A DNA stretch of 64,000 nt, taken from positions 62,005,725 through 62,069,724 of the forward strand of contig OZ038383.1 in NCBI GenBank assembly GCA_964036045.1, written 5' to 3'. Shown in pieces: positions 1 through 15,511 of this stretch; the first letter of the stretch is position 1; the number at the start of each line of letters is the position of its first letter. The stretch is from Eutreptiella sp. 'Long Island Sound 2002'. Its lineage: Eukaryota; Euglenozoa; Euglenophyceae; Eutreptiales; Eutreptiaceae. The position numbers and the translations under genes are program-made. The notes under the pieces were generated by a model. It made no database searches. It had not been told where the DNA came from and was given only the letters and a program-made list of their open reading frames with translations.

Positions 1-590
1 CTCTCTTACGGAAACAAGGTCCCGAGATCCCAGTTTCGCGGGCGAGACTGGCCCCAAATAGACTCTGTTATATAGACAAGCCCCCCAAAACCGAGTCTCG
101 CCGGCGAGACTGGCCTCAAATAGCCTCTCTTACATAGGCAAGACCCATGAATCCCAGTCTCGCCGGTGAGACTGGCCTCAAATAGCCTCTCTTATATAAG
201 GAAGGCCTCAAAATCCTAGGCTCGCCGGCGACTGACCTCAAACGACCTCTCTTATATAGGCAAGGCCCCCAAATCCCAGTCTCGCCGGCGAGACTGGCCT
301 CAAACAGCCTTTGTCATATAGGCAACGCCGGCGAGACTGGGATTTTGGGGCCTTTTCTATACAAGACAGGCTATTTGAGGCCAGTCTCGCCGGCGAGACT
401 GGGATTTTGGGGCCTTGCGTATATAAGAGAGGCTATTTGATGCCGGTCTCGCCGGCGATACCGGGATTCTGGGGCCTGAGACTGGCCTCAAATAGCCTCT
501 CTTATATAGGCAAGACCCCCCAAAATCTTGGTCTCCGGGGTTTCGCGTCCCTCCTTACATACAAGATGTTATTTGAGGGGATTGTATTTT
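1..590. repeat. 62-base satellite (satellite A), outer edge of left arm
   Basis: Tandem copies of a 62-base unit. Each contains the 14-base palindrome TCTCGCCGGCGAGA, a run reading like GGGATTTTGGGGCCTTG, and a TATATAAGAGAGG segment. Units run antisense up to about 325, flip to the sense strand to about 475, then flip back. Short open frames here come from the repeat and are not genes. Confidence 0.9.
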
Positions 591-725
591 GCGATATTGA
601 GATTGATGGGCCAACTTCATGTCAGACAGGGTACATGTGCTTATTTGTACCGTAAACAAGAGAAATTAAAAAGTGGGTGCATGTTTGATACTTGAGGGGG
701 GGGGTGTCTTTGATCACATTGCCAT
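591..725 (+). repeat. Satellite-edge module next to (TA)n, left arm copy
   Basis: A ~125-base non-coding module lying between satellite A and a (TA)n array. It contains a GTACATGTGC segment, a TTTGTACCGTAAACAAG segment, a GTGCATGTTTGATACTTGAG segment and a G-run, and ends with TTTGATCACA. It recurs at 29,761-29,895 (mirror) and, diverged, at 42,301-42,417, each time in the same place between satellite and (TA)n. Confidence 0.85.
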
Positions 726-772
726 ATATAATACTATATATATATATATGACTATATATATATATATATATA
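726..772. repeat. (TA)n array at the 3' end of LINE copy 1
   Basis: Short TA dinucleotide array, slightly interrupted by TATATGACTATA. It joins the satellite-edge module to the LINE tail and is the probable insertion target. Confidence 0.85.
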
Positions 773-2922
773 GTCATAGTCATAGTCATAACCACTTATC
801 ATGCCGTCTACTGGAGTTACCGGGCATCTCGCGCCGACAGGCGGTTCCTGCCTCGCTCGATCCCGTGGGTCCCAGGGCTGCCTGAGGTGGCCCACAGCAT
901 GACGAAGGACCCAGAGGACCGGGGATACCGGCCAACCAGGCTTTGGGGGGAGTGGCAACTGCAAAGCGTTAGCATTAGCAACTGCGACGGACGCTGGCCC
1001 GTTTGTTCGCCGGGGGTAAAGGGGCAAGGCACAGCAACGCAGCAGCACAACAACAAGCAGAAAGCAAGGGCGTCTCCTATGGGCGCAAAGCAGCAACCAA
1101 GGTACAAAGCAGCACGCATGCGACGAAGCAAGAGCGGACCCCTCGTTGTTCGCGTACCCCCGCCACCGTGGAGACGACCACCACCCATGACCCCACGTAA
1201 TCCATTGCCTGCTGCGCATTCGTTATTGCCGACCACCCCTGACTCCACGTAACCCACTGCCAGCATGCAATAGCCCGTGGATGCATAGCCAGGATTTCTG
1301 GGAGGCTCCAGCCTAGCCTGGCCCTCAGCCTTCATCGCCTCCATGTCCCCATAATGTACGCCGCCGACCCACCGCACCAGTCCCTCAGTATAGTACAGAA
1401 ACATGGTAGCAACTCTACCTTCTCCATGGCCCTGAGCTGCACCCACACCCCAGATATATACCGTGCCGGCACTCCATGTCAGCTGCCAGTACCCAATCAG
1501 CCTCGAGGCATCCGCTTGCCCACGTATAATATAACTAGAGGGTCTACAGGGGGGGACGCCGGCCGCCCCGCGACGGGAGTGGCGCAACCGGTGAATATCG
1601 CTGGCTAGGATTCGGGCTGGTGGGTGCCGTAGCTTGGTTATCGACCCCCTGTGGGGGTACCCACCACAGGCTCGCCCCAGGCCGCGGTAACCAGGTCCAC
1701 CTCATTTGGCCCACATACGTTGCCCTGGCGCCTACCCTTGACCCTTACCTGCACTGATTGGCCAGCTCCCGTGGTTGCGCCTCTTCCGCCGCAGCGGCGG
1801 CCAGGCCGCCGGTTCAGCCCCCACCGACGATGTGGCGAGCCTACTTATAGCATTGGCCCGCGCGTCACCCCCTGGACCACCCTGCATGTCGCCTCTAGCC
1901 GACCGGACGGGCGCCCCCCAGGAGTAAGTGGTTGATGTGAAGACCAAGCGGATTACACGCATATAGAGGCGACCGCATACTCGGTGCTACGCCGCCGTGT
2001 AGTACCTCCGTCGCTACGCCGATGCCACCTGCGAGCCGCCACCGCACGCACCACCGCAACCGCAAGGCCATGGTCAAACGGTTAGACTATGTACAGGCCC
2101 TCAGGCACGGTCCCTCTAGTTTGTTAACGGGGCCAGGGGATGCCCCCGCAATCCCCCTGAGTTGTTAGAGGGGTCAGGGGGACACCCCAGTACCGCCATG
2201 CGACCCCGCGTTGCCCCCACAGTACGGCTCCCCAGTACCGCCGCGCGTCCTCGGTATTCCCACTATACGGACCCCGGTACCGCCGCGTATACCTCCGTGA
2301 CGCCAGTACACCGTCACCTACAACTCCGCGTACCCCTCATGACAGCACCTCCCAGATCGCCACGCCATCCTAAGTACGCCCACCTTACAGTCCACCTGAC
2401 CATCACGCCGGCGCACTCCTCTATGCACACTTCGCGGCCTCCGGGGTCTGCAGGCTGCTCCCGCAACCCCGGGTAACGCGCCCAGGGGGCGTCGCAACAC
2501 ATGCACCGTAGCGCCGGTTGCCATGCCGCTTGCCCCCACACCAACCCGTGAACCCCCGGAGTATCCCGAGCAACTACCCCCGGAACTGCCGTAGCCGGGC
2601 CGCCAGTAGAGACCCCGGTGTCATGGGAATACCCTACAGGGGTTTGGGCCTTATTACCCTTGTGAGGACGACCCATGACACCTCACTGTTGTACGCGGCG
2701 GCCCGGGGCAGGCGGGTGAAGCACCCCTGTCTGACCCTCATGCACGGGGGCGTTACGGCTCACCATCAGGCCGGCACGACCTCTCACATCGCGTTGGCCG
2801 CCATACGCCGTCTGCCAGTACCGCACACTCGGGCCAAGAAGGCACCGCTTCTCAGGTGCCACCCCCTCCGCTGCGTCCAGCATAGGGACAGTGGCAAGCG
2901 CACCCACATTTCCCACACCCTG
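773..2922 (-). other. 3' region of LINE copy 1
   Basis: About 2.15 kb after the ORF2 stop with no reading frame that is preserved among the three copies. On the minus strand it holds a CCAAT/TATA-like block (TATAAGTA at 1,842-1,849), a strong splice donor-like CAG/GTAAGG (intron side begins 1,748) and a branch-point plus acceptor GCTAACGCTTTGCAG ending at 959. A possible 790-base intron lies between them. The last ~190 bases before the tail are very well conserved among copies. Confidence 0.7.
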
Positions 2923-5900
2923 TCAAGCTGCATCACCCCCAGCCCCCACCGCGCCCTCACCACTTCCTCCGTGATGCCACAACCAAAGAACCCGCGTGTC
3001 GCCCTCCGGAGCTGCCCACCACAGCAGTAGGGGCACGGCTGCCGTCGGCGCATCGGGGCATCTCACCCCTTCCACCCGGACGCTTTTCAGGTCACCCTAG
3101 ATTGCCTTCCAGGCACTTGACGACATCTGTCCAGAGTGCCGCAGCGCCCACCTCGCCCTAGGCCACCCCCTACCGGTACGCTCCCGACACGTCCCGCATA
3201 GTGGGACGGAGGCACATTGATGAACCCAAACCGACGTCGTCTCTCTGCACCCGTGGCATTGCTGTGGGAGCACAGACCGCGACGGGACGCAGCTACCATC
3301 GCAACTCTGCGACCACAGGTCGTGCCACACATCACCGCACGCTTCTTGGAGACAGAGCAAAGCACCTGCCAGCGCGCGTGCAGTGGCACAGCTAAGCAGG
3401 CTGCGCCTCGCTTCCTCCCACTTGGACACCGGGCGGAGTATCGGCTGTCCGTTGGGCATCACCGGTAGGCTCTCAAGCAGCCGGGGCCACCGCGCTACCT
3501 TGGGGCTGCGTGTGCCATGCGTCAGGAGCTCCCCACCATAGTCCCGCACGATCTCCCCGATGACATCAACCCCGTCCAGCCCCGGGCCCCTGGCGGACGA
3601 GAGAACCAAGCGCTGCCCTCCCGCCCGAGCCTCAACGACCGCCGCTAGGCCCAGGGCATCGAGGGTGTGACGGGCATCGGCAGCCACGTGGTCGTCCCCC
3701 TCAGGCAGAGAGAACATGGCCTCCGTGACGTGGCACTGCGCGTCGTCGCCCTGCACTCGTGCCAGTTGCTTGGAGCCCACCAACACGGCCATGGACCGCC
3801 GCTCCGTGACCGCTGGAATGGCTCGTCGCAGCGGCCGGTCATGCAGCCACAACGTCCCCACGTCGAGCACGACAGCTACCGCCAGGACTGGGAGGCTTCA
3901 CAGAGGCTGCTGAAAGACCGGCAGCACCTCGCGAGGCCCGCCCAGTACGTTCCCCACAGCCGGATGGTCTGCGTACACCTGGAGCCAGGGATCACTCTGG
4001 CCATCAGGGCCCCTCACCAAGGTACCACGCACCGTGGCCCACGACTGCGTTGATACCACGCAGGACCACCCCCTGAATGCCGGGAAGTCCCGAGCCATCC
4101 AGGAACCGATCCACTGGCCGAAGGCCTGCGCCACTGCCGCCATCCGGTGAGGGAACAAGGACATGGCCTCCTCGTGCGCGATGTAAGACCTGGGCACCAA
4201 CAGCGCATGCAGCGGTGCCCTCTGAAAGGTCGCCTGCAGGTAGCTGGGGAGGCCGTCGAACGGGTTCCACGGCGGACGCCGTTGGATCCTCCCTGCCGGC
4301 GGGCAGAAGGGTGTATCACCTCGCAGGAACGCATACACCGCCCTCCTTCGATCTTGCCTCGGCAGCTGCATGATCTGGGTGAGCCGATGGTTCCTGCGGG
4401 CATACACATCTTCCCCAACCTGGACCATGTCCTCCACAAAGAGCTTGGCCTTCGCTGGGCCCCGGGATGACGCCGCCCGCACCGCTGCGAACTGCCGCTT
4501 CAGGTCCCCGGGGATGACACCAGCCATCAGGGATTCCGTCCACTTGCAGCCGTGCTGCCTCCACGCCAAGAACTCCACCGCCCTGTCCGTCAGGGGGAGC
4601 TCCGCCGTGAACTCCACCACACGCCTGCACAGGAGTCGCGCCACCTCCTCGTCTCGCGCACACAGCAAGCGCATGTGGCCAATGTCCTCCTCCGGCCCCC
4701 CACAGAAGATACAGGGGTGGGCCGGTTTTGCCACACGCGTGAGCTTCTGCCTCCACCGTCGCATGACCTGCACGGTGGATAAGCGACCGTCACGTGCCCG
4801 CAGCATATTCCTGTGCGTTGGGCCGTGGTGCACAGCACCCAGGGGCACCGCCTCACAGGCGCTAGCCAGTGGCGTGTGGGCCCTGGTGCGCGCCGCCGGC
4901 GAACGCCACTCCATCTCTCTGACGAGTTGAAGGGCTTGCATGGAGGGCACACGCGGCTCGAGCTCCCGATCATCTCCAGGCACCAAGAGGATGGCGTGCT
5001 CCTTGGGCAGCACGAGATGAACGGGCGGGGCCATCGCACGGGCTGCGGCAGAGTCCGGCGCCTCAAGCGGGACTGCCGCCAAGTGCGAGCTCTGCCGCAC
5101 CACCCAATGGTGTGGCCCCCCTACTCTGCGTGGTAGCCGCCGCAGCCCCTCCACTATCCAGTTTAGTGCGTGCTGGTTGACCGGATGCGAGGTCGGCCCC
5201 TTGATGCCACGGTACAGAGTCTCCTGCGCCCTGCGCAGGTGCGCTCCAATGATGGAGGCATCCACCACGTGCACCGTGCACGCCGACGGGGGCGTGTGCA
5301 ACAGGTACGCCGCCGCGCCGATGATCTCCGCCTCCAGGACTGTGCCGTAGATGGCACCCGACCACGTGGGGCTCCCATGGCTGGCCACCGCCACATTGGT
5401 GGCTTCGTCTCCCTGGGGCGACGCGTCAGACGACGTGACTTTGGTCGCCACCGGCACCCAACAGTACCGGCGGGGTTCCAGCCATGCCACGTCGGAGTGG
5501 GGGCTCCGCGTGACTTTTCCAAGCGACGCCGCGCTGAAGGCCGTGAGCTCCGGGGACAGGACCACCTTCGGCTGATACACCGCATGTGGCCTCCAGGCCA
5601 GGTCGCATCCGCAGACAGATTTGATGGCGTCAAGGGCTGTGGTATACTCCACTCCCCACACCGTCGTGGAGCAGGAGGGCTGGTACACCACCACAGAGCC
5701 TTGCTCCACCGCCCCGCCATCACGCAACGACGTGACGGCGACATGCGGATCGTGCGGCACGTTGGACATCCGAACCACCTCCGGGACCGAGCACTCATCA
5801 GCGTCCGGGACGGGGCCTGCTGGCAGCAGAAGGACGATTGCCCACTCGCTGCACCCGTGTACCGCCGCGCATGCCCTGGAAAACGCGGGCCGCCCGTGCA

Positions 5901-8900
5901 CAACCCACAGGGGCGATGGGTTTATGCCGCCCCCGGCATGTGGCGTGAGCAGGGGGATAGATGCCGGATCGTCTTGCTGTCGGTAACCTTCATAGACATC
6001 CCCCAGCAGGAATAGGAGGGCGGCTAGCGGGACGAAAGGCATGGACTGCCCCGGGTTTGCCGGGTCCCACCCTTCCTCCCTGCACCCGCCCACCACATAT
6101 ATGTCCCTTGTAGTGGACTGCCTATGGCGTTTGCTGGCCTTCTTGCGGCGCACCGGGTGAATTAGACGGTGAGTCAATGGACCAGGCAACTGCGGCCGGA
6201 AGACGTCGCGGAGCCCCGTGAACCACACGTGGTCCACCTGATTGGGCCCCACTCCCGCGTGAGGAAGGTGCATGTGGTCCTCATGACACTCCTGGAGCTG
6301 GACGGCCCATTGCCCAAGTGCAGGACAGGGGAGCCGCGCATGCAGGAGGTGATTTGCGGGGTCAGTCAGGGACTGTACCGCCGCGTCCGTGCGGGGCCCC
6401 GAGAGAACGCATATGTCCCTACCCGTCAAGGTGTAGGACTGGGATGCCCACTTCCGTCCCGCCCACTGCACCTGCGGCAGATGGGCGTGCACGCACGAGT
6501 ACACTGACGACGGCACGAGGAGTCCTACACGCAACGTCCCCATCGCCCGGAGTACTCTGTCCACCCACGTACCGCCAGCGTGCGTGGCGAATGACGCGGA
6601 GGGCACCAGGAACTGTCCGCACACTCCGTACTGCAAGGGCATATCTCGAAGCATGGCTTGCAGCTCAGTCCGGACGGTCGTCGACCGGTGGTGCGTGAGT
6701 TGAGCCACGGTCGCTACGACGGAGTCGCGGCAGATGACCTGGACATGCGCCAGCCGTAACCCATGACCATTACCGCACCGCCACGTTGGACAGGTCCTTG
6801 GGCAGCTTCTCGAACTGCAGGGCCGCAGCCTTGATGGCAGCATTCAGCTTGACTAGTGCCTCCGCCGTGTCGGACAGGTACGGCGCCGCGTACCGCACGA
6901 TGCCCCAAACCACAGCCGCCATCACCTCATGGGGTACCGACGCCGCCCCCAGCGTGTGCTTGCACCAGCCCAGCAGAGCTTCGCACCGGAGCACATGTTT
7001 CTCCTTCATGGTTGCTATCCCCCTTGGATCAAGGCGCAGGCCCAAGTAGGGCACCGTGCTCTTGGCGCGTAAGCACACCCATGGGGCTGCCGCGTTCCCC
7101 GGGTTCAGGCACACCATGATCGAAGGGATGCGAGCAGTATTGGCATAGGCGCACTTGCTGACGTTGACGGACATGCCCATGTCCGTGAGGTACTGTGCAA
7201 TCATTGCCGCGTACTCCACGAACTGCGGCAAGGAGTGCCCAATCAACATGAGGTCGTCACAATACGCTTGAACCAGGGGCGGCACATCATGGCGAGTATC
7301 TCCCCGCGCCCTGCAGGCAAGGCTCCTCGGGAGAGGTTCCAAGAGGAGGAGGTAGAGCAGAGCGCTCTCCGCACTGCCTTGCTGCAGGCCCCGGTGGAGC
7401 CGTATGCTCGGCGCTGGGCCGTGCGCAGTGACGATGCGCACCAGGGACCCGCAGCTGAGGGTGTGGAAGAGCCTGATGAGCTCCTCCGAGACCCCCATGT
7501 GGCGCAGGAGGAGCGCCAGCGCCCCATGCGGCGCCGTGTCAAATGCCTTTGACACGTCGAAGGCCAGGACGTGGTTCTCCTCCTGCCCGCGCGGCAGCCT
7601 GCGCTGGGCCAGGAACACCGGGGCAGCCGCCGTGGAGTGTGGCATGGCCCCGAACTGCCAATCCGCAGCCAATGCCTTGCGTGCCAGGACGGCCGTGAAC
7701 CTCCACATGAGGGGGGTCATGAGCATCCGCATGTCTTGCTGCCCTAGCACTATAGGCCTGTACTCGTGCAGGTTGCCTGTGGCCGTACCCTTGGGCATTA
7801 GCCAGATGGTGGCCTCGTGCCAGGAATCCGGGACGTCCGCAGCCCGCAGGATGGCCCTGTACGCGTGCACCAGGAGCCCCTGCACCGGCTCAGGCAGCTC
7901 CGCTATGAGGGCAGCCGTGACCCGGTTGGACACCGGAGCCTTGTCGTCCGCCACGGCCTGCTTCACGGCGTCTTTGAGATCCTGCAGGGTGTAGTCCTGC
8001 ACCGACCTCCATTCCTCCGGCGCCCCTCGAGGGATGTGGGCCCGGTCCAGCCGCTCGAAGGCCGGCAGGTTCACAGGCCGCTTGGCGTATAGCGCCTCCC
8101 AGTACCTCTGGACCTCGCCGATGACGTCCGAGGCTGCCAGGAGCACCATCTCCGACTCCCGGAGGCGTACGGACCACAAGCCTGTCGGGGCATAGTTCAC
8201 CACGTTGATGGCCCCCCGTATCGCTGTCCATCGGAGCTGCAGGTCGGGTACCCTGCCCCGCCAATAGTCCTTGATGGACCTGCGCTTGTTGCTCCTGAGG
8301 ACATCCCGCAGCTCCTCCACGTGAGTCTCTAGGTGGTGGAGCTGCTGGTCCACCGCAGCGCGCAGCTCCTCCGCCGTAGCAGGGGATAGGTCGGGGTCCA
8401 CCCGTCGGAGGTGCCGTAGCAAGGCAGCCGCTTCCTGGGAGTGGAGCCCGGCCGTTACCGCGTCCCGTTGCCACAGCTCATGGGCGCGCCATGCCAGGGC
8501 TTGCTGATCCGAGAGGACTTGGGCCAGAGACGCCTCCGTCTCCGCCTGCCCGTACGGGTACTGCGGGTCCATGCCTGACGGCATGCGCACCCCCGTGACC
8601 CTACACACGTCATCGCGGAAGGCGTGGAGCAGGTCAAAGACTGCTTGCCCCTCCAACGTGCCCATGGTGGCAGTGTCCTGGTCCGACGAGAGCAAGGCCC
8701 GCAGCGTCCGATCCTCGCAGGCCTTCCGCGGTACCGCTGCCGCCGCCTCACGAACCCCCGGGGAGTCCAGGCGTATGGCATGCAGCCTGCCTTGGGCGTG
8801 CGAGTAAGCCATCCTGGTGACCCTCTCTTTGCCGGCCACCGCCTGCGGGATGTCGAGGACCACGGGGCCATGATCCGACCCCAGCGACGCACGGGACCGT

Positions 8901-9631
8901 CCCGGCGCCAAGTGCGGGCCTTCACGCGCCGCCCACGGGACCAGCGGCGAGTTCAGCAGGAAGGAGTCCAGTCGATGCCCTGCTCTCGTCGGCCTCATGT
9001 CCTCCTCCTCCGCCGGGCCGGCCCTGTGGAACCCACAGTGTTCCCACAGGGCTTGGGACCTCCTCGTGGTGGGGTGCCACGGGGACTCCAACCATACGTT
9101 GAAGTCCCCTCCGAGGAGCACGGCCCTTGTGCCTCCTGCGCTTTTGTCCGCCGCGTACATGGCCACATCAGCCCAGAAGGACGCCTTAGACGCCCAGGAG
9201 TCGCCGCCGCTGCCTGGGCCAAGGACGTTGATGACCGTGAGGGTGCCACCCGCGGTCACCACATCAAGGGCCATGGCCTTGCCTGGCACGATGTCCACGA
9301 CGTCTCGAACTTCCTCCGCGGCGAACACGTCCGCCCGAAGGGCAATCAAGAGCCCGCCGCGCACCGCTGCCGCCGACACTGCCTGGGCATCCACCCCCGG
9401 GAACGCATGATACCCATGGTGACGCCACTGATTCTCCGAGTGCACCACGCCCTGGGGTGCCTGCAGACCTGTCTCCTGGAAGAGGCCCAGGATGGCACCC
9501 TCGGCCTTCATAATGCCCGCCGCCACCGCCTCACCGTCGAGCATACCTGGGGCCACTGGTACGCCGTCCCCCCGCATCGAGCCCTGGACGTTCCAGGACA
9601 CCACCGCCCGGGTGTCTGAGGCGGGGCCCCT
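2923..9631 (-). pseudogene. LINE copy 1 ORF2 (APE endonuclease-reverse transcriptase), broken
   Basis: This region encodes the polyprotein that nicks the target and copies the element RNA. The open part from 9,604 to 6,770 has the APE endonuclease motifs SWNVQG, QET, GGDFNV and SDHGP, then reverse transcriptase motifs including FDVSKAFDTAPHG and the catalytic YCDD (complement of 7,253-7,264). An extra base creates a stop near 6,770. The next 981-codon frame (6,843-3,898) carries the linker, the RNase H-like domain and the CX2CX8HX4C zinc motif. It ends at a UGA (3,898-3,900) that copy 2 shares and copy 3 has as UGC. A third segment (3,870-3,097) ends in UAG where copy 3 has CAG. The frame then continues to the ancestral stop at 2,923. 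It cannot make a full protein. Confidence 0.9.
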
Positions 9632-12600
9632 TCATGGCTGAGCCTTTGGATCAGGGCCCCCCGCCGGATCCGGATCATTGGACGGAGGGGGACCACCCGC
9701 GCCCGGCGCGGGCTGCTAGCGAGACGGCCCCTGTCCCCGTGGGTCACCGCTTGAGGTGGCCGCCGTCGGCCTAGACCCGACAGATGCAGTGGTCGCCCCC
9801 GCGGCCGGAATTCCCGTAGAAGTCGTCACTCCACGCTGTGACCCAACTGCCCCATGCCGTGCCACCGACTGCGACGCACCTTGCCCCCCCGCAGGGCGGG
9901 CACTCGTGGGCAACGCGAGCGCTCTGGACCTCGCCTGGGCCGATGCGAAAGGCCCCGCTTGGCCTCCTGGCATGATGCCGGCCAGCATGGCTATCGCCCC
10001 GTCCCGTTGAGCTGGATCAGCCCCATGGTCCCGCTGAAGGTGGTCCAGCAGGTCCTTGGGGTGGAGGTGGCCGGGCCGGCAGTGCTTGCCGGCTTTCCAC
10101 GAGCAGTGACCAGCTCCATCCAGCCGAGACCAGGGGCAGACGTTGATCCCCTTCGATCCACGCTGCTCCGTGGCCAGGTCGCCGCCGAAATGCCGCAGCA
10201 CGTACCGAATGTTGGCATAGCTGCCATACTGAGGTGGGGGGCTCCTCTTGGGTGGCGGCTTGGGCGCTGCCTTGGGAGCCGGCCTCGCCGCAGCGGCCGG
10301 GGGTGCCGCAGGCCGAACCGGCGGCACGCCTGGTGGTTGCGGCAGGTGCAGCATCCCCCCCACGGGAAACTCATCCTCCACCCAGCCACGCCAAGCGTCG
10401 GCGAACTTCTCCCGGTCGCCCTCGACCTTCCACCTGGACGTGGAGAACGCCCGGAGCCACGGCCCCATGTTCTCCGCCATGACCAGGCGGAGGGCATCTC
10501 CTCCGGTCTGCCGGCGGAAGCGCATCGCGGCCGAGCCTACCACAGTCCCTTGGAGGTACAGCGCCGTGCCTCCGTCGCCACTCAGAACACCAAGGTGCAG
10601 GGCCTCCACGTCGGCGGGGCGGACCGTGAGCACCGTGCCCTCCCCGCGATCGTACAGGCGCAGTGCCGAGGAGTGGGGTTCCAGTGCCACTACGACCCAA
10701 CACCACGCCCACGACACACTGTGCAGCAGTGCCAGCGAGGCTGCTGGCCTGTTGCTGGAGGACTGCGCCGCCAGTGCCCTGGGGAGGGCCGCCACTTGAC
10801 CCTGCAGCGCCCTGCACATGACAGCTGCATGCTCAGCTTGCCACATGTTGCTCGGGGCGACAGGCCAGACGTCCCGCCCCCGGACCTTCGGCGGTCGCGT
10901 TACCTCCACGAAGACCGCCGGTGCCTGCGGGATGTCCACGGCCGTGCACCTATGCGCCCTGCGCACCGGGCCCAGCTCCCTGAGGCACTCCCTGAACACC
11001 CTGTAGCAGGCCGGGCCCCTGGACTGTTGCCTCCTGAGTCGGCACGCGGTGACGACGACCCATTCCAGTCCCCCTGCTTCCGGCCGAACACAGGCCCAAT
11101 ACTCCGCCCCTTCCAACACTACCAGCCTCCCCATATCCGCCATGCCCACCGATTGGGTGGGAGGCACGCTTTCCACCTACAGCCACCGCTTGGCGCTCTC
11201 CTCCCACGGCTGGGGGGCATGCATCTGCTGCTGCTGCATCGCGTCCTCCACATGCTGCAAGGACACCGTCATCAGCATGGACATCCCCCAGTCCGCCGCC
11301 GCCGCCATACACAGCAGGGCATGCTGCATGCGCGCCCCGGGCAACCCCACGTTGTGCGGGACGTCCGCCACGTCCAAGGGTGCGCGGGGCGCTGGCAGGG
11401 CATCCAGCACCGCAGCGGGCAGCTCTCCCGGGGACGGCAAACGCGCAATGGGCCCCATGTTCCTGTTGAGGACCACCGACGCCACCCACCGCCTGTCCAG
11501 TGTGGACAGGAGGATGCCTGGTCTTGGCACCCTCAGAAGGGTACCGAGGGCGGACAGGAGGGCGCACACGCCACAATCCTTGTCGTTGCCGGCCGGCTGC
11601 TGCACCTGTGCTGCCTAGGCCGTCGCCAGCAGATGCTCCGCACTAGGCCACTCTGCCCTCTGGCTCCTGGGTGCCATGCGCATCGTCCGGACCGCCATGT
11701 CCCACGTGTGCGGCCATTGGGGCGGGGGCCCCGACTCCCGGTTCAGCGGGTCCACGGTCAACTGCACGTCAGGGGCCAGAAGGTGGTGGGCCGTCCAGTG
11801 CCGCATGCTCGGTGTCTCCGACCAGTCGAGGTACACCGCCTCCGAGCCGCCAAGCTCGACGTACCTCGCAATGAGGAGGGCAGCCGGGGTTTGGTCGTGC
11901 CGCTGGTCCTCCCACCCCTCCCTCGGGAGCATCACGGCGTGGGGGGCCAGGCACTACACCACGTCGGCTGCCAGCGCGATCACGTCGTCGCTAAGCTCCA
12001 CCCCATGGTCCGCGGCCACCAGGAAGTGGTGCCTGGGCTTGGAGTACAAGCGTTCCAGGGCGCCACGCATCTCAGCTGACGGGGGGGGGGGGGGCGTCTC
12101 CGCAGTCCCGCAGCCAGGGGAGTGCGCCCGGGAGATGCCGTCCTGCTCCTCCTGACCATACAGCGGCCCTGAGGATCGGCAGGTCGCGCCAGACGGCCCG
12201 AGAGATCGGGTCACGCCAGGGCTGAGGCCTGTCGGCTCCCCATTGGAGGACAGCCACCACCACATGCGTGGTCAGGGGCTCCGCCGTGAGCTGCAACGCC
12301 CTCCCCGCGTCTGCCTCGATCACCGTGCCCCGCGGGGCAGTGAAGACGTGGCCACCGGTCCCACGGACCGCCACCCATCCCCACAAGACCGCCACGGTCT
12401 CCCAGCTGGGGTGGCTTGTCCTCCTGGGCAGGATCACCACCGGCGGGCATGGGCTGTTGGCGGCCCATACGCGCCATTCCGACCCTACCAGACGCTCATG
12501 GCCTGAGGGGCGGAATGCTTGGGGCCATGCGTCCGGGAGTTGGCGATGGATGGCGGTCCACGCATCAGCTCCGCCAGCCCGCGTGAACTGGAGTCCCTCC

Positions 12601-12762
12601 AGGATGTCCCTTTCCACACGACTGGGGAGGCGGGCAGTGCGAACCTCCAGTCCCCGCCCCAGGCGTAGCCCTGGCCCCTCTGGATCCCCCAAGCAGCGAG
12701 ACGTCCGGGTCCGCGGCCTCAAGGCGGGCCGCCACCATGGGCAGGTGCAGGGAGACAGTCCA
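9632..12762 (-). pseudogene. LINE copy 1 ORF1, C-terminal remnant
   Basis: This is the last ~1,040 codons of ORF1, aligned to residues ~1,320-2,377 of copy 3. It includes the Ulp1-like signature (an RHW site, VDPL, and DCGVCAL around 11,570), the proline-rich segment and the C-terminal Cys/His cluster. It is broken by a G14 tract (12,080-12,093) that shifts the frame, and by UAG codons at 11,954-11,956, 11,615-11,617, 11,177-11,179 and 9,716-9,718; the first three also occur in copy 2. The ancestral ORF1 stop is UGA at 9,632-9,634, in frame with ORF2. The 5' truncation at 12,762 follows the text for GGACTGTCTCC. Confidence 0.88.
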
Positions 12763-12825
12763 TAGTCCACATATAGGGACCTTAGGGTGCAGCCACGTAG
12801 AGTATGGGAGAGGGGTGTAGATTAG
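12763..12825. other. Junction sequence between LINE copy 1 and (TA)n
   Basis: About 60 bases containing GGGACCTTAGGGTGCAGCC and the motif GAGAGGGGTGTAGATTAGAG. The second motif is repeated beside each inner (TA)n array of the palindrome (15,103; 15,405; 15,540; 17,665). No LINE homology is visible here, so it marks the 5' junction of the truncated insertion. Confidence 0.7.
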
Positions 12826-15098
<2,273 letters not shown>

Positions 15099-15123
15099 TT
15101 GGGAGAGGGGTGTAGATTGGAGG

Positions 15124-15209
<86 letters not shown>

Positions 15210-15226
15210 TCTAGGTTATCCTCAAG

Positions 15227-15285
<59 letters not shown>

Positions 15286-15425
15286 ATCCCCCAAGCAGCG
15301 AGACATCCGGGCCCACGGCCTCAAGGCGGGCCGCCACCATGGGAAGGTGCAGGGAGACAGTCCACAGTCCACATAGGACCTTAGGGTGCAGCCACGTAGA
15401 GTATGGGAGAGGGGTGTAGATTAGA

Positions 15426-15511
<86 letters not shown>

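Larger units (their letters stand above)
773..12762 (-). mobile_element. Giant non-LTR retrotransposon copy 1, 5'-truncated, dead
   Basis: A LINE on the minus strand running from a truncation point inside ORF1 (12,762) to its 3' tail of GTCATA hexamers (773-790, plus strand) in (TA)n. It contains the last ~43% of ORF1, a full-length ORF2 region and a ~2.15 kb 3' region. It is the same insertion as copy 2, duplicated with the inverted repeat: the truncation point is identical, and several stop codons are shared. There is no poly(A) tail; the tail is hexamer repeats merging into TA. It is clearly a degraded copy of the element at 42,842-63,984. Confidence 0.92.

Noticed and set aside
1-590. Regular palindromic repeats resembling a CRISPR array (also at 34,903-42,300)
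   Set aside because: Units are contiguous 62-base satellite with no unique spacers and no cas genes, in eukaryotic repeat context.
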